Source of the DNA: Candidatus Pedobacter colombiensis
GTDB lineage: Bacteria; Bacteroidota; Bacteroidia; Sphingobacteriales; Sphingobacteriaceae
NCBI GenBank assembly: GCA_029202485.1
Contig: CP119313.1
Location: 2,294,001 to 2,358,000, forward strand
DNA length: 64,000 nucleotides
Direction of reading: 5' to 3'
The notes beneath the pieces were generated by a model. The model was not told where the DNA came from. It searched no databases and worked only from the letters and a program-made list of their open reading frames with translations. Numbering within the stretch: position 1 is the first letter of the stretch; each line of letters begins with the position of its first letter. Made by a program: the position numbers and the translations under genes. This document shows, in pieces, positions 53,505-62,990 of the stretch.

Positions 53505-54401
53505 ATGATGTTTAAAGATCAAGTAGTAGCGGCCTATCAAAAAATTCAGGATGAGATTTGCAGCAGTTTAGAACTGGCTGATGGAAAGGCAAAATTTGAA
53601 GAGGAGATATGGAACCGGGAAGGTGGTGGTGGTGGCAGAACCCGAATCATGCAACATGGAAATGTAATTGAAAAGGGTGGTGTCAATTTTTCTGCAGTAC
53701 ATGGAAAACTACCTGATACAGTTAAAAAGGCATTTAAAGTAGAAAATGATGAGTTTTTTGCTACGGGTGTTTCTATTGTAATGCATCCATCTAATCCGTT
53801 CGTACCGATCATTCACATGAATATTCGTTATTTCGAAATGGATGAGCAGACCCGTTGGTTTGGCGGCGGTATAGATTTAACTCCTCATTATGTGATTGAT
53901 ACTGATGTAAGGTACTTTCATCATCTTTTAAAGCAAACCTGCGATCAGTTCGACCCTACATTTTATCCAAAATTTAAAACCAATGCTGATGATTATTTCT
54001 TTATTAAACATAGGGATGAAACCAGGGGCGTTGGCGGTATTTTTTATGATAGACTGAAGCCTGAAAATACAGGTTTGTCTTTCGATCAGTTACTGACTTT
54101 CTCTGAAGCCGTGGGAAATACGTTTATTCCGGCTTATACAGAATTAATCGAAAGAAACCGTGATCAGCAATATACACCTGAGCAACAGGAATGGCAATAT
54201 TTGCGTAGGAGCAGATATGCTGAGTTCAATTTGGTTTATGATTCTGGTACTAAATTTGGCCTGGAAACCAATGGACGGATAGAATCTATTCTGATGAGCT
54301 TGCCTCCAATGGCAAAATGGATCTATAATCACCAGCCGATTTCGGGCAGCCCAGAAGCAGATACGCTAAGTAAACTTAAAAAGGGAATTGTGTGGGCTTA
54401 A
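53505..54401 (+). CDS. hemF: Coproporphyrinogen III oxidase, oxygen-dependent
   Basis: A 298-residue protein, nearly the length of E. coli HemF. Signature segments: NREGGGGGRTRIMQHGNVIE, HMNIRYFEMDEQTRWFGGGI, DLTPHYVIDTDVRYFHHLL and YAEFNLVYDSGTKFGLETNG. It decarboxylates two propionates of coproporphyrinogen III with O2 in heme synthesis, so the host uses oxygen. Two adjacent ATGs (53505, 53508) are both possible. Monocistronic, with a terminator after. Confidence 0.96.
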   Translation: MMFKDQVVAAYQKIQDEICSSLELADGKAKFEEEIWNREGGGGGRTRIMQHGNVIEKGGVNFSAVHGKLPDTVKKAFKVENDEFFATGVSIVMHPSNPFVPIIHMNIRYFEMDEQTRWFGGGIDLTPHYVIDTDVRYFHHLLKQTCDQFDPTFYPKFKTNADDYFFIKHRDETRGVGGIFYDRLKPENTGLSFDQLLTFSEAVGNTFIPAYTELIERNRDQQYTPEQQEWQYLRRSRYAEFNLVYDSGTKFGLETNGRIESILMSLPPMAKWIYNHQPISGSPEADTLSKLKKGIVWA

Positions 54402-54443
54402 CGGCCAAATAGAGCCTCGATTTATACGTTAAAATTTTTCCAC

Positions 54444-54470
54444 AATGCGCCTTTATGGCGCATTTTTTAT
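54444..54470 (+). terminator. hemF terminator
   Basis: AATGCGCC (54444-54451) and GGCGCATT (54457-54464), perfect arms, loop TTTAT, then a T-rich tail. Confidence 0.88.
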
Positions 54471-54530
54471 TAGATTCGCAAGGTTATAAGAATACGACCT
54501 TTAAATCGTTCTTAAGGAACATTAATATTT

Positions 54531-57140
54531 ATGGCAGAAGATTTAGAAAATCAAGAAAACGACAAAATAATTAGAATCGATATTGACGAGCAAATGAGAT
54601 CCGCTTACATTGATTATTCAATGTCAGTTATCGTATCAAGGGCTTTGCCTGATGTGAGAGATGGATTGAAACCGGTACACCGCCGTGTGTTATACGGGAT
54701 GCTTGATCTGGGATTAGCAAACAATAAACCATATAAAAAATCTGCACGTATTGTTGGTGAGGTACTAGGTAAGTATCACCCACATGGTGATTCGTCTGTA
54801 TACAATACCATGGTAAGGATGGCTCAGGATTGGAGTTTACGTTATTTAATGGTTGAAGGACAAGGAAACTATGGTTCAATTGATGGTGACTCTCCAGCTG
54901 CAATGCGTTATACTGAGGCGCGTTTCCACAAGATAGCTGAAGAGATGCTTGCTGACATCAATAAAGATACCGTTGATTTTCAACTAAACTTTGATGATTC
55001 ATTGCAGGAGCCTACTGTGCTTCCTTCGAAAGTTCCAAACCTGTTAATTAATGGTTCATCAGGTATTGCGGTAGGTATGGCAACAAATATGCCACCTCAT
55101 AACATCACAGAGACGATCAATGCGACAATAGCCTATATAGATAACAATGAAATCACTGTAGCCGAATTGATGAAACATATTAAAGCGCCTGATTTCCCAA
55201 CAGGAGCCATCATTTATGGTTATACAGGTGTTCAGGAAGCATTTGAGACCGGAAGAGGCCGTATTGTAATGCGTGCTAAAGCTGAAATTGAAGCTACTAA
55301 AGATCGCGAAACTATTATCGTAACTGAAATACCTTATCAGGTAAATAAAGCGATGATGATTGAGCGTACCGCTGAATTGGTTGGTGAGAAAAAGATTGAA
55401 GGTATATCAAACATCAAGGATGAGTCTAATAAAGATGGTATCCGTATCGTTTATGAAATTAAACGTGATGCGAACGCTTCGATTGTTTTAAACAACTTGT
55501 TTAAACAAACAGCATTACAAACCTCATTTAGTGTAAATAACATTGCACTTGTAAAGGGCAGACCACAGTTATTAAACCTGAAAGATCTGATCCATTATTT
55601 TGTGGAGCACAGACATGAGGTCGTGGTTCGTAGAACTAAATTTGAACTTGCTGAAGCTAATAAGCGTGCACACATATTAGAAGGGTTACTGATTGCATTG
55701 GATCACCTGGATGAGGTAATTAAACTGATCCGTAGCTCTGAAACGCCTGAAGAAGCCAGACTAGGTTTAATGGAAAAATTCGGCTTATCTGATATTCAAG
55801 CAAGAGCGATCCTTGATATGACCCTTCGTAGGTTAACAGGTCTGGAGCGTGATAAGATCAAAGATGAATACAATGAATTGATGAAACTTATCGAATACTT
55901 GCAGTCTATCTTAGCTGATGAGGGTAAACGTATGCAGATCATCAAAGATGAACTGACCGAAATGAAAGATAAGTATGGCGATGAACGTAGAACAACTATT
56001 GTTCACTCGGCAGAAGATATGAGCATGGAAGACTTTATCGAGGATGAAGAGGTAGTGATTACCATTTCTCATGAAGGCTATATTAAACGTACTCCAGCTA
56101 CAGAATATCGTACTCAAGGTAGAGGTGGTAAAGGCTCTAAAGGAAGTGATTCAAGGAATGAAGACTTTATAGAGCATTTATTAATTGCTTCTAACCATAA
56201 CTATATGTTATTCTTTACTGAAACTGGTCGTTGTTTCTGGTTAAGGGTTTACGAAATCCCTGAAGGATCGAGACTAAGTAAGGGAAGAGCAATCCAGAAC
56301 ATCATTAATATTCCTAAAGAAGAAAAAATCAAGGCCTTTATTAAGGTTAAGAATTTAAAAGATCAGGAGTATCTGGAAAACAATTACATCATCATGTGTA
56401 CTAAAAAAGGAACGATTAAGAAAACCTCGTTAGAGGCTTATTCGAGACCTAGGGTAAATGGTATCAATGCAATTAACATCAACGAAGGTGATCAGTTATT
56501 AGAAGCAAGCTTAACTACAGGTTCAAGCGAAATTGTAATGGCTTTACGTTCAGGAAGAGCTATTCGTTTCAATGAGGAGAAAGTTAGACCAATGGGTAGA
56601 ACCGCTACCGGTGTACGTGGTGTAACCCTTGCTCATGAAAAAGATGAAGTAGTTGGTATGATCGCCGTGGATGATCCGGGAGCAACCGTATTGGTCGTTT
56701 CGGAAAAAGGTTACGGTAAACGTACGGACATTGAAGATTATCGCGTTACCAATAGAGGTGGTAAAGGTGTTAAAACTATTAACGTTACTGAGAAAACAGG
56801 AAACCTGGTTGCCATTAAGAATGTTACTGATGCTGATGATTTAATGATTATCAATAAATCAGGTATTGTAATCAGAATTGTGGTAAGTGAATTAAGGGTA
56901 ATGGGTCGTGCAACTCAAGGTGTGCGTTTGATTAACCTGAAAGGTAACGACGAAATTGCTTCTGTAGCCAGAATTGAGCATGAAGACGAGGAAGTGGAAG
57001 AAACCGAAAGTTATGTTGTGTTAGATGGTGAGTCGGCAGGTGAAGGTGAACCTGAAGATGAAGTTACTGATGATACTCCTGAGAATGATGAAGAAGAGGG
57101 GGGAGATGCTGATGATACCACCGCTGAAGAAGAAGAATAA
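54531..57140 (+). CDS. gyrA: DNA gyrase subunit A
   Basis: An 869-residue protein. The winged helix and tower carry catalytic Tyr127 (SPAAMRYTEARF). The quinolone region reads GKYHPHGDSSVYNTMVRMAQ: Ser88 (E. coli Ser83) is wild-type-like, while Asn92 sits where E. coli has Asp87. The C-terminal DNA-wrapping domain has the GyrA box TQGRGGKGSKG and ends in an acidic tail. With GyrB it introduces negative supercoils. The TPR gene follows after 36 nt. Confidence 0.98.
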   Translation: MAEDLENQENDKIIRIDIDEQMRSAYIDYSMSVIVSRALPDVRDGLKPVHRRVLYGMLDLGLANNKPYKKSARIVGEVLGKYHPHGDSSVYNTMVRMAQDWSLRYLMVEGQGNYGSIDGDSPAAMRYTEARFHKIAEEMLADINKDTVDFQLNFDDSLQEPTVLPSKVPNLLINGSSGIAVGMATNMPPHNITETINATIAYIDNNEITVAELMKHIKAPDFPTGAIIYGYTGVQEAFETGRGRIVMRAKAEIEATKDRETIIVTEIPYQVNKAMMIERTAELVGEKKIEGISNIKDESNKDGIRIVYEIKRDANASIVLNNLFKQTALQTSFSVNNIALVKGRPQLLNLKDLIHYFVEHRHEVVVRRTKFELAEANKRAHILEGLLIALDHLDEVIKLIRSSETPEEARLGLMEKFGLSDIQARAILDMTLRRLTGLERDKIKDEYNELMKLIEYLQSILADEGKRMQIIKDELTEMKDKYGDERRTTIVHSAEDMSMEDFIEDEEVVITISHEGYIKRTPATEYRTQGRGGKGSKGSDSRNEDFIEHLLIASNHNYMLFFTETGRCFWLRVYEIPEGSRLSKGRAIQNIINIPKEEKIKAFIKVKNLKDQEYLENNYIIMCTKKGTIKKTSLEAYSRPRVNGINAININEGDQLLEASLTTGSSEIVMALRSGRAIRFNEEKVRPMGRTATGVRGVTLAHEKDEVVGMIAVDDPGATVLVVSEKGYGKRTDIEDYRVTNRGGKGVKTINVTEKTGNLVAIKNVTDADDLMIINKSGIVIRIVVSELRVMGRATQGVRLINLKGNDEIASVARIEHEDEEVEETESYVVLDGESAGEGEPEDEVTDDTPENDEEEGGDADDTTAEEEE

Positions 57141-57176
57141 CAAAAAAGAATAATTGTTGAACATAAATAGTATAAA

Positions 57177-58253
57177 ATGAAAAAGGTACTTTTAAGTATT
57201 CTGTTTGTAGGTGTTGCCTCATTTGCAAACGCTCAAAAAAGTGAAATTAGTGAGGCTAAAAAAGCATGGAATCTTTTAGGCTTAACTACAGGCAAAACCT
57301 TAGCGGACCATTTAAAAGCGCTTAATGGCGGATTGGCTCATGCTGATCTGGCTGTAGCGAATGAGAAGTCTAAAGATTTACCTGATGCATGGTCTTATAG
57401 AGCATTATTTGCCTCAAGGATCGCTTTGATAGACTCTGTTGATTTAAAGAATGCTAAAGCCAAACAGAAAATAGCTGAAGAGTCGATTGCAAAAGCTAAA
57501 GAGCTGGATAAAAAAGGTTCTGAAAAAGATAATATTGAGCAAGCAAAAGTGAATGTAGAGAACGCAATTAGAAACAGAGCGATCTTTGCTTACAAAAAGA
57601 AAGACTTTGCTGAAGCACTGGAAGCCTTTAACGAAATCACTACTAAAAATCCAAATGATACAAGTATGTATGTCAATGCAGGTGTAACTGCTAAAGAAAT
57701 ACAGAACTATCCGGAAGTGATTAGAAATTTTAAAAAAGCGATAGACTTGCACTATCCTGATTCTAAAATATTATATTCTGAGATCATTAACGTTACTTTT
57801 GATAAACTTAAAGATAGTGTTGGTGGATTGGCCCTTCTAAAAGAAGCAGCAGCAAAATACCCTGACGATTCTTATTTTATCGGCCTGGAGACAGATCTTT
57901 ACATTAAAAAAGGTGACATTGCAAAATCTCAGGAAATGCTTCAAAAGCTAATTGCTAAAGATCCTAAAAACCCGACTTATCAATATTTAATGGGTGATAC
58001 CTATTATAAACAAGCTTTAGCTATCCAAACGCAAAGAAATGCTTTAGACGTTAAGAAAACTAAAGAATTTAATGAAATGGGCGTTAAGATGACAAAGTTC
58101 ATTGATTTGTCAATTCCTTATTATAAAGCAGCTTTAGAATTAGATCCTAAGAATGCGAATGCACTGGAGAATCTGAAAATCATTTATCTGTTTAAAGATG
58201 ACAAGGTTAACTATGAAGCGATCAACAAAAGATTAGAAGCGTTGAAGAAATAA
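57177..58253 (+). CDS. Secreted tetratricopeptide repeat protein
   Basis: A 358-residue protein with signal peptide (MKKVLLSILFVGVASFANA-Q). The body is alpha-helical with TPR units such as FAYKKKDFAEALEAFNEITT, NPNDTSMYVNAGVTAKEIQN and YPEVIRNFKKAIDLHYP. Periplasmic scaffold of unknown partner. It starts 36 nt after gyrA, so may be read through from it, and ends at a terminator. The next gene is a diverged paralog. Confidence 0.85.
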   Translation: MKKVLLSILFVGVASFANAQKSEISEAKKAWNLLGLTTGKTLADHLKALNGGLAHADLAVANEKSKDLPDAWSYRALFASRIALIDSVDLKNAKAKQKIAEESIAKAKELDKKGSEKDNIEQAKVNVENAIRNRAIFAYKKKDFAEALEAFNEITTKNPNDTSMYVNAGVTAKEIQNYPEVIRNFKKAIDLHYPDSKILYSEIINVTFDKLKDSVGGLALLKEAAAKYPDDSYFIGLETDLYIKKGDIAKSQEMLQKLIAKDPKNPTYQYLMGDTYYKQALAIQTQRNALDVKKTKEFNEMGVKMTKFIDLSIPYYKAALELDPKNANALENLKIIYLFKDDKVNYEAINKRLEALKK

Positions 58254-58274
58254 TTTAATAGCAATAATTAAAGT

Positions 58275-58310
58275 AAAAAGAGGGGTAATTTTTATCCCTC
58301 TTTTTTTTTT
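58275..58310 (+). terminator. Terminator between the two TPR genes
   Basis: AAAAAGAGGGGTA and TATCCCTCTTTTT pair with one G-U pair, then a T run of 10. Confidence 0.88.
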
Positions 58311-58311
58311 A

Positions 58312-58319
58312 TAAGTTTG
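58312..58319 (+). promoter_or_regulatory. -7 box of the second TPR gene
   Basis: TAAGTTTG, an exact match directly after the terminator T-run, 10 nt before the ATG at 58330 (19 nt before the alternative ATG at 58339). Confidence 0.35.
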
Positions 58320-58329
58320 TAGCAAGAAC

Positions 58330-59487
58330 ATGTTTTGTATGAGTAAGATATCTTTTGTTTATAGCGTATTTCTCGTTTCTATAAGTTGTAATGTTGCTTT
58401 TGCCCAAAAAAGTCAGCTTCAAATCGCACGTAACAGTGTTGGTAAACTGCAAGTTGCTATTAATGCTAAGCAGGATGCTAAAAAGCAGTTAAGTATACTA
58501 GGAGAGGGGGTTAAAGCTGCAGATGCTGCTCAAAATGACAAAAAGACAAAGAAATGGCCAGAAACATGGGCATTAAAAGCATATTTAAGCGCTTACGTTT
58601 CCATAATTGATAATGATGAGGGAAATGCAGATCGATATTATACACTAGCTGCACAAGCTATAGATTCTGCCAGAAGACTCGATAAGTTTCAGGCGAATTA
58701 TCGGTTAATTGCGGCCGCTGCATACAACATCAATATTAGAAAACAAAAAAAAGGTGGTGCTGCCTTTGCAAATGGTGATTATGCTACAGCTTATGAGTTG
58801 CTTAAAGAGGTAAGTGATTTTTTGCCAAAAGATACAACTTTAGCTGTAAATACAGCCTTGTCTGCTCAAAACATTCAGTATTTCGATAATGCTTTGGCAT
58901 ATTTTAAACGGGCAAAGGAAAATGGCATTAAAAATCCAATCGTTTTCCAGAACATGGCCAATATTTATACTTCAAAATTTGAACATGAGTTAGCTATACG
59001 TGCGCTTGAAGATGGCATAAAAGTAAATCCTTATAATGTTTTTCTAACCAATGATTACATCAATCTGCTGCTGGATGATGAAAAATTTGCGGAAGCCATT
59101 CGTGTGATTGAATCAACTCTCAAAGTAGAGTCGAATAATAAACTACTTTATTTTCTGTATGGCTACCTGCAACAGAATAAAGCGAACAATAGCACTGCAG
59201 AATTAGCATACAATAAGGCGTTGGCAATTGATGAGAATTATTTTGACGCCTTGTATCAATTAGGATTGGTTTATATAAATTCCGCAAATGAATCACTTAA
59301 ATCCGGAAAAGCGGAAAACATTCAGAAATTCAAGTCATATATCAATCGAGCGGAAATCGCATTGCTTCAGGCGCACGAAGTCAATCAAAATGATAAAGCT
59401 ACCGTGCAACTACTAATTGACATCTATACACGTAAAAATAGATTAGATAAAGTTCAGGAGCTTAAAGGTAAGCTTGAAGAGTTCTAA
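58330..59487 (+). CDS. Secreted tetratricopeptide repeat protein, paralog
   Basis: A 385-residue protein with signal peptide (SFVYSVFLVSISCNVAFA-Q). Same plan as the previous gene: an N-terminal helical region (KKWPETWALKAYLSAYVSII matching its LPDAWSYRALFASRIALIDS), then TPRs FANGDYATAYELLKEVSDFL, YFDNALAYFKRAKENGIKNP and KANNSTAELAYNKALAIDEN. Start at 58330 or 58339; both keep the signal. Function unknown. It has its own promoter candidate. Confidence 0.83.
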   Translation: MFCMSKISFVYSVFLVSISCNVAFAQKSQLQIARNSVGKLQVAINAKQDAKKQLSILGEGVKAADAAQNDKKTKKWPETWALKAYLSAYVSIIDNDEGNADRYYTLAAQAIDSARRLDKFQANYRLIAAAAYNINIRKQKKGGAAFANGDYATAYELLKEVSDFLPKDTTLAVNTALSAQNIQYFDNALAYFKRAKENGIKNPIVFQNMANIYTSKFEHELAIRALEDGIKVNPYNVFLTNDYINLLLDDEKFAEAIRVIESTLKVESNNKLLYFLYGYLQQNKANNSTAELAYNKALAIDENYFDALYQLGLVYINSANESLKSGKAENIQKFKSYINRAEIALLQAHEVNQNDKATVQLLIDIYTRKNRLDKVQELKGKLEEF

Positions 59488-59678
59488 GTCTCTAAAGTGA
59501 GGCAATTCTAGATATACTACTTCTCTTATAAATAAGTTATATAATTAATATTATGTTAAGTAGTATTTTATGTTAAACCCTCTTGTGCTGCAAATATTTT
59601 TTGTCTTTTAAATTAATTAAATCTAAAAAATGCTGATATTACTACCAACAAAGGTCAAGTAGTTGTATGCATTAATTA

Positions 59679-59686
59679 TAAATTTG
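59679..59686 (+). promoter_or_regulatory. -7 box 4 nt before the FUSC ATG
   Basis: TAAATTTG, an exact match, followed by CAGT and then the ATG: the same four bases that separate the SRP RNA box from its first base. Predicts a leaderless mRNA. The nearest TTG (59663-59665) is only 13 nt away. Confidence 0.55.
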
Positions 59687-59690
59687 CAGT

Positions 59691-61850
59691 ATGTTAAATC
59701 GCCCCGTCAGAAGTATTCATGATTTTTTGCTAAGTACTTATTTTGCTGATGGATTACGTATTACACTTGGCGTTCTTTGTCCATCGCTCATTCTCGCTCA
59801 GTTTGGTCTTATTCAGTACGGAATGACACTTTCGCTTGGTGCGTTATGCGCCAGTGTTGTGGATACACCAGGACCAATTATACACCGCAGGAATGCGATG
59901 CTGATCACAACAGGGCTCATCACTTTGACATTTATCATAGTTGGTCTAACCAATAGCAATATCTATTTCACCGGGCTTCTAGTTGTGCTTTTTAGCTTTG
60001 TTTTCTCCATGTTCTTCTTGTATGGATTAAGGGCTGCATCTATTGGTACCGCGGTTTTACTCATCATGGTTTTAAGTATCGACGACATTAGGCCCTGGAA
60101 AGAGGTGTTATTTTCATCGGCACTTATCTTTATTGGTAGCATCTGGTATACCCTCTTGAGTTATTTTTTTTATAGGATCCGCCCCTATCGCATTGTGCAG
60201 CAAACTTTAAGTGATTCCATTCATGAAGTAAGTCTTTTCTTAAGGGCAAAAGCTAAATTTTATCATAAAAATATCGATTATGATGACAATTATGCTGATT
60301 TACTGCAGCTTCAGGTGCTTGTACATGAAAAACAAGATGATGTACGAGAGGTGCTGTTTAAAACCAGGGAAATTGTAAGGGAATCTACACCTGAAGGAAG
60401 GTTTTTACTATTAGTGTTTGTGGATATGGTTGACCTATTTGAGCAAGTCATGTCAACCTATTACAATTACAAACAACTGCATGAACAGTTCGACTCTACA
60501 GGTATTTTAAAGCATTATGAATCCGTAATTATAAAAATAGCAGATGAACTGGATGATATCGCTTTTTCATTAAAAACAGGTGGTATTCCTAGCCTACCAA
60601 CCACCCTTATTGAAGATGTAGAAACATTAAGAAATGAGATTATCCAACTCGAAAGTAACAATACTGAAGGCAAGTATAATACATTGGGCATCATTGCGCT
60701 AAAAAACATAGAAGTCAATATCGAAAATATTCTTTCGCGGGTTAAGACAATTAATAGCTATTTCAATAAGAAAGAAAAGAAAAATTTAAAGCCCAGAGAA
60801 ATAGAAGTAGAAAAATTTGTAACCAGGCAAAGTTTAGATCCTGAGTTATTCTTTGATAATATTACTTTTAGTTCATCTACTTTCAGGCATTCGCTTCGTG
60901 TTGCTACGGTAATGCTTATTGGTTTTATTATCGCTAAGTTATTAGGATTTTCTCATAGTTATTGGATATTGCTTACCATATTGGTAATTTCTAAACCCGG
61001 CTTTAGTCTAACTAAAAAACGAAATTACGAGCGTATCATAGGAACCGTTGTCGGTGCATTTATTGGAATGGGTATACTCCTTTATATTCATGATAAAAAT
61101 ACCTTATTTGTTATTCTGCTTTTCTGTATGATTGGTGCTTATAGCTTTCAACGTAAAAATTATGTAGTAAGTGTGCTGTTCATGACTCCCTATATCCTGG
61201 TGTTGTTTGATTTTTTAGGGATGGGAAGTTTATCCATAGCACGTGAACGTATTTATGATACGCTTATTGGTTCGGGGATTGCCTTACTGGCCAGTTATTC
61301 CTTATTCCCTTATTGGGAATATGAAAAGCTTAAAGAAGCAATGCTGGACACATTAAAAGCTAATATGAAGTATTTTGAAGAAGTAGTTTTCTTGTATACA
61401 AATGGCGTTCAAAATCTTACCAATTACAAGGTTGCCCGTAAAGAAGTGTACGTAACAACAGCCAATTTAGCTTCACTTTTCCAACGTATGTTCTCAGAGC
61501 CTAAAAGTAAACAGGTATCCATGGCCGAAATCCATCAGTTTACTGCTTTAAATCATCACCTCTCCTCTTATATAGCTACCCTTTCCTTATATAAGAAAGA
61601 ACATGCTTTTGTTGTTTCTGATTTTGATACACTTAAGCCAGTCATTCAAAATACGAATTACCTATTAAATATGGCTATAGAGAATCTTCAGGCCAATAAG
61701 GGGATAACCAGCAATGTTCCTTTAATCAGAAGAAATATTAGCGAATCAATAGAGAATCAAAAGGACGAAGTAATGATTGCTGAGCAAATTGATCTTATTC
61801 AAAAGGTGGCCTATGACATTTTTAAGCTATCCGAAAAAATTAAAATATAA
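59691..61850 (+). CDS. FUSC-family (YccS/YhfK-like) membrane protein
   Basis: A 719-residue inner-membrane protein with two clusters of membrane segments, about residues 20-160 (LRITLGVLCPSLILAQFGLI, LLVVLFSFVFSMFFLYGLRA) and 400-530 (SLRVATVMLIGFIIAKLLGF, IIGTVVGAFIGMGILLYIHD, RIYDTLIGSGIALLASYSLF), each followed by a long cytoplasmic helical domain. This is the fusaric acid resistance/YccS layout. Aromatic-acid or related efflux is the family guess. The stop precedes the bioB terminator region (convergent). Confidence 0.9.
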   Translation: MLNRPVRSIHDFLLSTYFADGLRITLGVLCPSLILAQFGLIQYGMTLSLGALCASVVDTPGPIIHRRNAMLITTGLITLTFIIVGLTNSNIYFTGLLVVLFSFVFSMFFLYGLRAASIGTAVLLIMVLSIDDIRPWKEVLFSSALIFIGSIWYTLLSYFFYRIRPYRIVQQTLSDSIHEVSLFLRAKAKFYHKNIDYDDNYADLLQLQVLVHEKQDDVREVLFKTREIVRESTPEGRFLLLVFVDMVDLFEQVMSTYYNYKQLHEQFDSTGILKHYESVIIKIADELDDIAFSLKTGGIPSLPTTLIEDVETLRNEIIQLESNNTEGKYNTLGIIALKNIEVNIENILSRVKTINSYFNKKEKKNLKPREIEVEKFVTRQSLDPELFFDNITFSSSTFRHSLRVATVMLIGFIIAKLLGFSHSYWILLTILVISKPGFSLTKKRNYERIIGTVVGAFIGMGILLYIHDKNTLFVILLFCMIGAYSFQRKNYVVSVLFMTPYILVLFDFLGMGSLSIARERIYDTLIGSGIALLASYSLFPYWEYEKLKEAMLDTLKANMKYFEEVVFLYTNGVQNLTNYKVARKEVYVTTANLASLFQRMFSEPKSKQVSMAEIHQFTALNHHLSSYIATLSLYKKEHAFVVSDFDTLKPVIQNTNYLLNMAIENLQANKGITSNVPLIRRNISESIENQKDEVMIAEQIDLIQKVAYDIFKLSEKIKI

Positions 61851-61871
61851 TTTATTCTAAGGCCACAAAAA

Positions 61872-61894
61872 CAACAGCTATTAATTAGCTGTTG
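61872..61894 (-). terminator. bioB terminator overlapping its stop codon
   Basis: CAACAGCTA (61872-61880) and TAGCTGTTG (61886-61894), perfect 9-bp arms; the bioB stop lies in the loop. On the minus strand it runs into GTTTTTG. Confidence 0.6.
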
Positions 61895-62891
61895 CTTCTT
61901 CAGTTCTGTTAACTGTATTTACCGGTCTACCATTTTTAAAAGCTTCCCTGGTTTTTAATCCCAGTAACTCAAACATGGCCATATCATCTACAAAAGCTGG
62001 ATTTGGCGTAGTCAATAATTTATCACCTGCAAATATGGAACTCGCACCGGCCATAAAGCAAAACGCCTGTTCCAAAGTACTCATTTCATTTCTTCCTGCA
62101 GACAATCGCACCACTGAATTAGGCATTACAATACGCGCAGTAGCAATCATCCTAACCATATCCCATATTGGAACACGTGGTTGGTCTTCTAATGGTGTAC
62201 CTTTTACAGGTACAAGTGCATTTACCGGAACAGATTCCGGATGAACCTCCATATTGGCTAAGGTCTGCAGCATAGAAACCCTATCTTCAGTTGTTTCACC
62301 CAGACCAATAATTCCACCACTACAAACAGTTAATTTTGCTTTACGTACGTTTTTAATGGTATTTAAGCGGTCGTCATAAGTCCTTGTAGAAATGATACGT
62401 TTATAGTCATCTTCAGAAGTATCGATGTTATGATTATATGCGTACAAGCCCGCATCCGCTAGCTTTTGAGCCTGACTTTCCGTAAGCATACCTAGAGTAC
62501 AGCAAACTTCCATATCCATCTCGTTTACCGCTTTCACCATTTCTATAACGCGATCAAAATCGCGGTTGTCACGCACTTCTCTCCATGCAGCCCCCATACA
62601 TAAGCGTGATGCTCCCCCCTCTTTTGCTTTTACAGCAGCAGTAACGACCTGGCTCACCTGCATCAGCGGTTGAACTTCTAAGTCCGTATGATAGCGAGCT
62701 GCCTGTGGGCAATAAGAACAATCCTCTGCACAGCCACCTGTTTTAATAGAGATCAGGGAACTAACCTGAACTTCCGAATAGTCTTTATTTTCACGATGTA
62801 TAGTTGCAGCTTCATAAACTAAGTCAAGAAAAGGCTTATGATAAATAGCCGAGATTTCTTCTTTAGTCCAATTGTGTTTTGTTGGTTGCAT
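61881..62891 (-). CDS. bioB: Biotin synthase
   Basis: A 336-residue radical SAM enzyme. The [4Fe-4S]/SAM motif is Cys54, Cys58 and Cys61 (GGCAEDCSYCPQ). Further signatures: SRLCMGAAWREVRDNRDFDR, YAYNHNIDTSEDDYKRIIST, and NMEVHPESVPVNALVPVKGT, plus the conserved Arg in RLSAGRNEMS. It inserts sulfur into dethiobiotin. No other bio genes are nearby. Start MQPTKHNWTKEEI at the ATG. Confidence 0.97.
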   Translation of the reverse strand: MQPTKHNWTKEEISAIYHKPFLDLVYEAATIHRENKDYSEVQVSSLISIKTGGCAEDCSYCPQAARYHTDLEVQPLMQVSQVVTAAVKAKEGGASRLCMGAAWREVRDNRDFDRVIEMVKAVNEMDMEVCCTLGMLTESQAQKLADAGLYAYNHNIDTSEDDYKRIISTRTYDDRLNTIKNVRKAKLTVCSGGIIGLGETTEDRVSMLQTLANMEVHPESVPVNALVPVKGTPLEDQPRVPIWDMVRMIATARIVMPNSVVRLSAGRNEMSTLEQAFCFMAGASSIFAGDKLLTTPNPAFVDDMAMFELLGLKTREAFKNGRPVNTVNRTEEATAN

Positions 62892-62990
62892 ATATTTAGT
62901 TTATTAAAGTAAAATGTAGCTAATCCTGGATACATCTGTCTTGTCGAGTTCGAAAGATTGCATAAGGTGGCAAATGTAAGAATAACCCTG

